64,000 nucleotides of DNA from Alteromonas pelagimontana (lineage in GTDB: Bacteria > Pseudomonadota > Gammaproteobacteria > Enterobacterales > Alteromonadaceae). Position 1 is the stretch's first letter, and each line of letters begins with the position of its first letter. This document shows, in pieces, positions 58,904-64,000 of this stretch. The notes under the pieces are model-generated. The model worked only from the letters and a program-made list of their open reading frames with translations. It was not told the origin of the DNA and did not search any database. The stretch covers positions 186,001 through 250,000 of the forward strand of contig NZ_CP052766.1 of the NCBI RefSeq assembly GCF_002499975.2. Direction: 5' to 3'. The position numbers were made by a program, and so were the translations under genes.

Positions 58904-59801
58904 CGCTTATCCTGATGCTGTCAGTATTATAGAAGTGGGGCCGCGAGATGGTCTGCAAAACGAGAAGGCTAAAGTCACCACTGCGCAGAAAGTGAATCTT
59001 GTACATCAGCTTACCACCGCCGGTATAAAACGTGTTGAAACCGGCAGTTTTGTGTCCCCACGGTGGGTGCCACAAATGGCCGACTCAGGCACTGTTTTTG
59101 CCCGCCTACATCGTCAGCCAGGCGTTACCTATTCTGCGCTGACGCCGAACCTGAAAGGATTTGAAGCAGCTATGGAAGCTGGCGCAGACGAAGTTGCCGT
59201 GTTTGGCGCTGCATCGGAGACTTTTTCGCAAAAGAACATAAATTGTTCTATTGCAGAGAGTTTACAGCGGTTTGAGCCGGTTATGGAAGCCGCAAACCGC
59301 GCTAACATTCCGGTTAGAGGTTATGTATCCTGTGTATTGGGCTGCCCGTACGAAGGAGAGATCTCCCCTGCGGCAGTCGCTGAAGTCAGCCATGCCTTAA
59401 TGGAAATGGGCTGCTATGAGGTTTCTTTAGGCGACACAATTGGCAAAGGTACGCCGGTGAAAACAGCCAAGATGTTGGACGCTGTTTTACATCGTATACC
59501 TGTCGATGTTGTAGCTGCACATTTTCATGACACCTACGGTCAGGCCTTAGCGAATCTGGTAATAGCGCTTCGCTACGGTATCCGTAACATCGATTCGGCT
59601 ATTGCAGGTCTTGGCGGCTGCCCCTATGCTAAAGGAGCCAGTGGCAATGTTGCCACTGAAGATGTGGTGTATATGTTAGATGGCATGGGAATCCGTACTG
59701 GCATAAAATTGTCCAAGCTTCTTGAAGCCAGTAAAACTATCAGTAGCATCATTGGCCGCCCACCTGCGTCTAAGGCAGCACAAGCACTGTTAGCAAAATA
59801 A
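58896..59801 (+). CDS. liuE: Hydroxymethylglutaryl-CoA lyase
   Basis: Splits HMG-CoA into acetoacetate and acetyl-CoA, the end of leucine degradation. The ATG at 58896 (ATGAATAA overlap with liuD) is used, giving 301 residues. Family parts are [31 protein letters not shown], the [15 protein letters not shown] segment, the HxH metal ligands in [11 protein letters not shown] and the catalytic Cys loop [12 protein letters not shown]. Final gene of the liu operon; a weak hairpin follows. Confidence 0.94.
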   Translation: MNNAYPDAVSIIEVGPRDGLQNEKAKVTTAQKVNLVHQLTTAGIKRVETGSFVSPRWVPQMADSGTVFARLHRQPGVTYSALTPNLKGFEAAMEAGADEVAVFGAASETFSQKNINCSIAESLQRFEPVMEAANRANIPVRGYVSCVLGCPYEGEISPAAVAEVSHALMEMGCYEVSLGDTIGKGTPVKTAKMLDAVLHRIPVDVVAAHFHDTYGQALANLVIALRYGIRNIDSAIAGLGGCPYAKGASGNVATEDVVYMLDGMGIRTGIKLSKLLEASKTISSIIGRPPASKAAQALLAK

Positions 59802-59863
59802 CATAAGCTGGAAAGGCAAATGAGGTAGTAAATTGGCACACTTAACCTTTCTGGTGGCGGCTC

Positions 59864-60397
59864 CTAGCCACTATTTTCTACCACCGTTTTAAGATTTTCC
59901 AGCCCCATTTCAATGTCTGGCCCTAATATATCGTCCATCATGAGAGCTGCGTAACGATCCATAGGATTATCGCTAACTTTGCCACTGTCGGTCCAGGTCA
60001 CGCGGGTGCCTTCGGGTTTCAATTCCAGGGTTACTTGTCCAGTAGACCCGATATTCTTTTTAACAAACCGTAATTGATAAACAACCCGTTTATTATGTTC
60101 AAGTTGCACAATTTCAACTTCACCGTTCCCCTGAACTTCACTTAGCCATGTTGATTGCATGCCAATGGCGCGATCAGGGCCACTATATGTGATTTGCATA
60201 TTAGGGTCTCTGATAAACCATACCCCCCACTGCGGCCAGGCCCGTAAATTCACCACATTGGGATAAATGGCTTCAGGCTCTGCATCAATTATAATACTGC
60301 GTTGAACTTCGTACTGAGTTGGCAACATTAAACCGATAACGAGAAAAATAACGAATAGCCCAAGCAGCCCATAGATTAGCTTTTTTAGCATTCTCAT
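59864..60397 (-). CDS. SRPBCC (START/Bet v1-like) family protein with membrane anchor
   Basis: Single N-terminal membrane helix (about 4-24) and one START-like ligand-binding domain (about 30-175; IIIDAEPEAIYPNVVNLRAWPQWGVW in part, RVTWTDSG, then a C-terminal helix). It is the polyketide-cyclase-2 type seen widely in bacteria; ligand unknown. Start at 60397 has GGGGTCGGGC before it; ATG at 60391 is equally possible. Convergent with liuE, apparently unrelated. Confidence 0.78.
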   Translation of the reverse strand: MRMLKKLIYGLLGLFVIFLVIGLMLPTQYEVQRSIIIDAEPEAIYPNVVNLRAWPQWGVWFIRDPNMQITYSGPDRAIGMQSTWLSEVQGNGEVEIVQLEHNKRVVYQLRFVKKNIGSTGQVTLELKPEGTRVTWTDSGKVSDNPMDRYAALMMDDILGPDIEMGLENLKTVVENSG

Positions 60398-61169
60398 GCC
60401 CGACCCCATAGATAAAGATGTAAGAAGACCCTGTAAATATAACATTTAATTAACAATTAGCAGCAATGAACGAAATAATTTTAAAACACGCTAAATAGCT
60501 GTTCGTAAGTGTGCTACACATGAACAGCCAAAACGAAGGTATCATTCATAACCCTTTGCTGGCGCTGTGCAACAGGCGCTGTGCAACAGCATGGAGGCTG
60601 CGGCTGAGCGCTCAAGGAACGATTTACAGCATGCTCTGAATGGTGTCCTCGTTGTGACTCCTATTTTGGAACAATATTTAGATCCCTGATTTGATTTGGT
60701 GTTTGTTGGTAAGGGAAGTTGTTACCGCTCCTGTTGATTGCGTCTTTAAACCATAACGCAACAGGCTTGTATGTTTAGAACAGCGCTTTTTACAACGGCT
60801 CCTGAATGCCGCCAAATATATTACCTTCCCGGTGAAGTAGCGTCTGGTCAAGGTAAAATTACGAATAGTTATTGATCAATAAGTGAATAATTCTTAGCTG
60901 GAGCAGGGATGAACCAGCAGAGCCAGCACGGATGATTTTAAAGCGTTTCGGCTAATAAACTGTTATTTATTTCTACTGTCGATAAAGTTTTACTCACTCA
61001 TGCTCTCACCTTGAGCGCCTGGTGATATAACATCCTTATCTAGCTTAAAATTTTTTCTTGTGTAATATGAAGTTATACGTTTGTAACGAACTTTGTCATC
61101 AGTTGAAGCGTATCAGGATTATCTTTCCGGCACAGCCGTATCGTGTCTTATCACATGGAGAACAATTGT
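60398..61169. other. Long gene-free region upstream of glgC
   Basis: Roughly 770 bp, unusually long for this window. It contains a 14-bp tandem duplication and imperfect stem CCTGTT..AACAGG at about 60734-60769. One 32-codon frame at about 60592-60690 has no support. The glgC promoter should be here; none stands out. No tRNA, IS or CRISPR is present. Confidence 0.4.
60561..60588. repeat. 14-bp perfect tandem duplication
   Basis: GGCGCTGTGCAACA occurs twice without a gap. Probably a slippage or micro-duplication product in non-coding DNA. Confidence 0.8.
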
Positions 61170-62447
61170 ATGGCAGACAACAGTTCACGCTATATCAGTA
61201 ATCTGACCCGCGATACCTACGCGTTAATTTTGGCGGGAGGTAAAGGGTCACGTTTGCATGAACTGACGAACTGGCGTGCCAAACCTGCGCTTTATTTTGG
61301 TGGCAAGTTTCGTATCATCGATTTCCCGCTTTCAAATTGTATCAATTCCGGCATCCGCCGGATAGGCGTTGTCACGCAATATAAGTCCCACTCGTTAATT
61401 CGCCATCTGGTTCGTGGCTGGGGGCATTTCAAAAAGGAGTTAGGTGAGTCGATCGAAATACTGCCGGCCTCTCAGCGATTTTCAGATAACTGGTATGAAG
61501 GTACCGCCGATGCTGTATTTCAGAATATTGACATTATTCGGGATGAGCTACCCAAGTACGTCATGATTTTATCGGGCGACCATATCTACCGGATGGATTA
61601 CGGTAACATGTTGGCGCATCATGTTGAGACTGGTGCAAAAATGACGGTGTCGTGCATGTCTGTGCCTATTGAAGAAGCTGCCGGCGCTTTTGGTGTAATG
61701 TCGGTTAATGAAGATTATCGAATTCTTGGTTTTGAAGAAAAGCCAGCGAATCCAACGCCCTTACCCAATGATGCTACCCGTTGTCTGGCTTCTATGGGCA
61801 ATTACGTTTTTGATACGCAGTTTCTGTTCGATCAGTTGTGTAAAGATGCTGAAACAAGCGGATCGCAACGGGATTTCGGCAAAGACATTATTCCTTCTAT
61901 TATTCAGGATCACGAGGTATACGCGTTTCCGTTTGAACATAGCACTGGCGGAAACGCTTACTGGCGAGATGTCGGCACCATCGATTCTTTTTGGGAAGCC
62001 AACATGGAAATGGTTTCACCCGTTCCCCAACTGAATCTTTACGATCAGAAGTGGCCCATCTGGACATATCAGGAACAATTACCGCCAGCTAAGTTTGTCT
62101 GGGAAGATCACGACAGACGGGGCGAAGCCATTAACTCGGTGGTTTCCGGCGGCTGCATTATTTCTGGTTCAACGTTGCGGCGCAGCTTGTGCTTTTCCAA
62201 CGTCCGGGTACATTCCTATGGCACAATTGAAGAAGCCGTCATTTTACCGGATGTGGAAATTATGCGTCATTGTAAACTCCGCAAGGTAATTATTGACCGC
62301 GGATGCACCGTCCCCGAAGGCATGGTAATCGGTCACAATCATGATGACGACCGCGCCAGAGGATTCAGGGTATCTGATAAAGGTGTAGTGCTGGTTACCC
62401 GAGAGATGTTAGGGCAGCCAGTGGGAGGACTAAGTACTACGGGTTAA
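61170..62447 (+). CDS. glgC: Glucose-1-phosphate adenylyltransferase (ADP-glucose pyrophosphorylase)
   Basis: Makes ADP-glucose for glycogen. The ATG at 61170 fits a GGAG 9 bases upstream; 425 residues (E. coli 431). Marks are [16 protein letters not shown] with the pyrophosphorylase signature, [43 protein letters not shown] with the catalytic Asp, GFEEKP and the C-terminal left-handed beta-helix (about 300-400). The fructose-1,6-bisphosphate site Lys region near the N-terminus is present in form. No glgA, glgB or glgX lies in the window. The stop overlaps the convergent hydrolase gene by 4 bp. Confidence 0.94.
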   Translation: MADNSSRYISNLTRDTYALILAGGKGSRLHELTNWRAKPALYFGGKFRIIDFPLSNCINSGIRRIGVVTQYKSHSLIRHLVRGWGHFKKELGESIEILPASQRFSDNWYEGTADAVFQNIDIIRDELPKYVMILSGDHIYRMDYGNMLAHHVETGAKMTVSCMSVPIEEAAGAFGVMSVNEDYRILGFEEKPANPTPLPNDATRCLASMGNYVFDTQFLFDQLCKDAETSGSQRDFGKDIIPSIIQDHEVYAFPFEHSTGGNAYWRDVGTIDSFWEANMEMVSPVPQLNLYDQKWPIWTYQEQLPPAKFVWEDHDRRGEAINSVVSGGCIISGSTLRRSLCFSNVRVHSYGTIEEAVILPDVEIMRHCKLRKVIIDRGCTVPEGMVIGHNHDDDRARGFRVSDKGVVLVTREMLGQPVGGLSTTG

Positions 62448-63268
62448 CATTTTTTACGCTGTTCATATTGCCATTCGCCAAGCGTAGAAGAAATTACACT
62501 GGCCACAATATCAGGGTATTCTAAGGGAAACATATGACCGCCCTGCACCTCTTGATGCGTAAGTTTATTTGCTCGAATAAATGAATTACGCTGCGGGGGA
62601 ACACAAACAGCAGTGTCTTGTCCGGTGACTAATAAGGCAGGACACTGCAATTTACCCGCATAGCGTTTCAGATTATGCGGCACATGCCGAAAAATAGCGG
62701 TTTCCACATCAACATTGAAACCAAGTTCCCAGTGTCCATTCCTTTCTTTCATCACACCCTGAACGTAGTCTTCCACACATCGTCTGTCCATGTTCTTAAA
62801 CAATCCTTTGGCCTGGAAGTATGCGACTAAGTCTGTATCCTTCTGCCACTTTCTGCGACGGTTTTGACTCAGCGCCGCGGGCGTTATCTTGTCGATTAAC
62901 GGTGTGTGTTTTAGTAGTTTTAGTAGCCAGCTGTATGCTCCTGTAACAAGGGGCGGATCGAGCATAATTACCCCTTTAAACAATGATGGCGCTTCACACG
63001 CAGCCATGAAAGAAATGACTGCACCAAATGAATGTCCCACAGCAAAAACCGGTTCACTATCGTCGGCGTGGTTCGCCACATAATCAATAAGCTCGGTAAC
63101 CTGATGTTGCCAGTTCGCAGCAACAGGAAAACGGGAAGAATGACCAAATTGCGGCACACTCAGTATCTTCCACTCTTTGGGAAGTTGTTGAAACAGGGTT
63201 TGGTAACTGGCTGCCGGAAAGCCGTTTGCATGAGCAAAATGTAGAGTCAGCGGTTGTTCATGATTCAT
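62444..63268 (-). CDS. Alpha/beta hydrolase
   Basis: Single-domain hydrolase of 274 residues. The nucleophile Ser is in [10 protein letters not shown] near residue 79, the Asp in [10 protein letters not shown] near 230, and His in [11 protein letters not shown] near 257. An ATG at 63268 starts [18 protein letters not shown], the usual family opening; the frame stays open to 63412 and a start at 63292 is possible. The substrate cannot be told; context gives no hint. Convergent with glgC. Confidence 0.8.
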   Translation of the reverse strand: MNHEQPLTLHFAHANGFPAASYQTLFQQLPKEWKILSVPQFGHSSRFPVAANWQHQVTELIDYVANHADDSEPVFAVGHSFGAVISFMAACEAPSLFKGVIMLDPPLVTGAYSWLLKLLKHTPLIDKITPAALSQNRRRKWQKDTDLVAYFQAKGLFKNMDRRCVEDYVQGVMKERNGHWELGFNVDVETAIFRHVPHNLKRYAGKLQCPALLVTGQDTAVCVPPQRNSFIRANKLTHQEVQGGHMFPLEYPDIVASVISSTLGEWQYEQRKKC

Positions 63269-63529
63269 TGGTAGTGGGCAAATCCTGAGCATGGTTAACA
63301 AGAGTTGAGCGTAAAACGTGTATCGTAATTTTAATGCTGCTATTTCCCGTCCCAAAATTCCAGTCAAGGAGCAGAGGAGTGTCTGCCAAACGCTAGACAC
63401 GTCTGAGGCCAATAAGTCATCAGTTTGGCGAAGATCTCAGCAGGATTAATAAAATATCAATGTTGGCGCGCCAGAATAAGTAAGGTAGGATACCTTTTAC
63501 CAACTCATCTGACCAGAAGAAAAACGACA

Positions 63530-64000
63530 ATGACCGTTGATGAACTTTTAACTCTCCCTCAGGCCGAACAGGTAACTGATGCGCAATGGCGAGTGAATGA
63601 TCTTGTCCTTCCTAAAAGCTGGACTCAGGGACGCACCATTTTCGGCGGAATTTCAGCAGGTATGGTGTACAGCGCTATTCGTCAACAGGTAGATGAAGAT
63701 CGGCTACTGCGCTCCTTAACGACTAATTTCATCGGTCCCCTATTACCCGAAGTCAGTTTTTCAATAACGGTAACTCTGCTCCGCCAAGGCAAAAATGTCA
63801 CTCAGATAACGGGTGAAGCCATCCAGAACGGCAAAGTCTGCGTCTTTTGCCAAGCCTGTTTTGGGCAGGTTCGCCAATCAAAAATCAAGGTTTCTAATAC
63901 CGATACTCATCAAATGCCGCTACCAGAAAAAGCCCGCTTTATTCCCCAAATTCCTAAGGTTACCCCTAAATTTTTGCAGCATTTTGATCTTTGTATTCAG
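63530..64000 (+). CDS. Acyl-CoA thioesterase, hot-dog fold (TesB/4HBT_3-like), N-terminal part
   Basis: The frame is open from the ATG at 63530 to the edge (157 codons), so no stop is seen. The product begins MTVDELLTLPQAEQ and has the hot-dog opening WTQGRTIFGGISAGMVYSAI with the RTxFGGxxAG pattern of the double hot-dog thioesterases, then FIGPLLPEVSFSI. It should hydrolyse medium- or long-chain acyl-CoA. The second hot-dog half is beyond the window. Confidence 0.8.
   Translation, partial: MTVDELLTLPQAEQVTDAQWRVNDLVLPKSWTQGRTIFGGISAGMVYSAIRQQVDEDRLLRSLTTNFIGPLLPEVSFSITVTLLRQGKNVTQITGEAIQNGKVCVFCQACFGQVRQSKIKVSNTDTHQMPLPEKARFIPQIPKVTPKFLQHFDLCIQ

Noticed and set aside
59854..59871. Hairpin after liuE as terminator
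   Set aside because: Only a 5-bp stem (GTGGC/GCCAC), overlaps the convergent gene end, T-tract poor.

Overview
The window looks like chromosomal DNA of a marine or halophilic Gammaproteobacterium of the order Alteromonadales (Alteromonas, Salinimonas or Aestuariibacter-like). This rests on gene order and protein similarity read by eye: an E. coli-like yceD-rpmF-plsX-fabH block, divergent rluC/rne and dnaQ/rnhA pairs, a TonB-receptor/phytase pair, a complete liu (leucine catabolism) operon with its MerR regulator, a solitary astB and a solitary glgC. Most of the DNA is housekeeping sequence with no insertion sequence, prophage, integron or CRISPR array. No genus was confirmed.

Layout. 1-5.6 kb: fatty acid/phospholipid initiation (fabH partial, plsX) cotranscribed with rpmF and yceD, then yceF, a HAD phosphatase and rluC. 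5.6-14.3 kb: RNase E with a long leader, a DUF2058 gene behind topA, and astB. 14.3-19.7 kb: an unrecognised membrane protein with an acidic/histidine signature, about 0.9 kb of unexplained DNA, a large Ig-like lipoprotein and a dicarboxylate/amino-acid symporter. 19.8-25 kb: lolD-lolE without lolC, directly behind three identical tRNA-Asp genes with a clear promoter; a TIGR03503-type membrane protein, dnaQ and rnhA. 25-33 kb: AraC/GyrI-type regulator, quinone oxidoreductase, rlmI, small DUF2061 and PilZ proteins, and hrpA.

33.5-40.5 kb is a likely phytate-utilisation locus: a TonB-dependent receptor and a two-domain beta-propeller phytase lipoprotein, divergent from an AraC regulator overlapping a membrane GGDEF protein with a broken signature. 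40.5-47 kb holds a CBS protein, a periplasmic isoaspartyl peptidase, sbcB, a FapA/DUF342 protein and a solute-binding/GGDEF fusion that also lacks the GGDEF signature. 47.2-51 kb carries a secreted subtilase followed by a small PEP-CTERM protein, implying an exosortase elsewhere in the genome.

51.4-59.8 kb is a full leucine/isovalerate pathway: atoB thiolase divergent from liuR-liuA-liuB-liuC-liuD-liuE, with a perfect 16-bp palindrome in the shared control region as probable LiuR operator. The end of the window has a SRPBCC protein, glgC, an alpha/beta hydrolase and the start of an acyl-CoA thioesterase.

No clearly new multi-gene system was found. The items most worth a second look are the predicted near-leaderless yceD mRNA, the D/E/H-rich membrane protein, the subtilase/PEP-CTERM pair, the lolDE locus lacking lolC, and the two degenerate GGDEF proteins.
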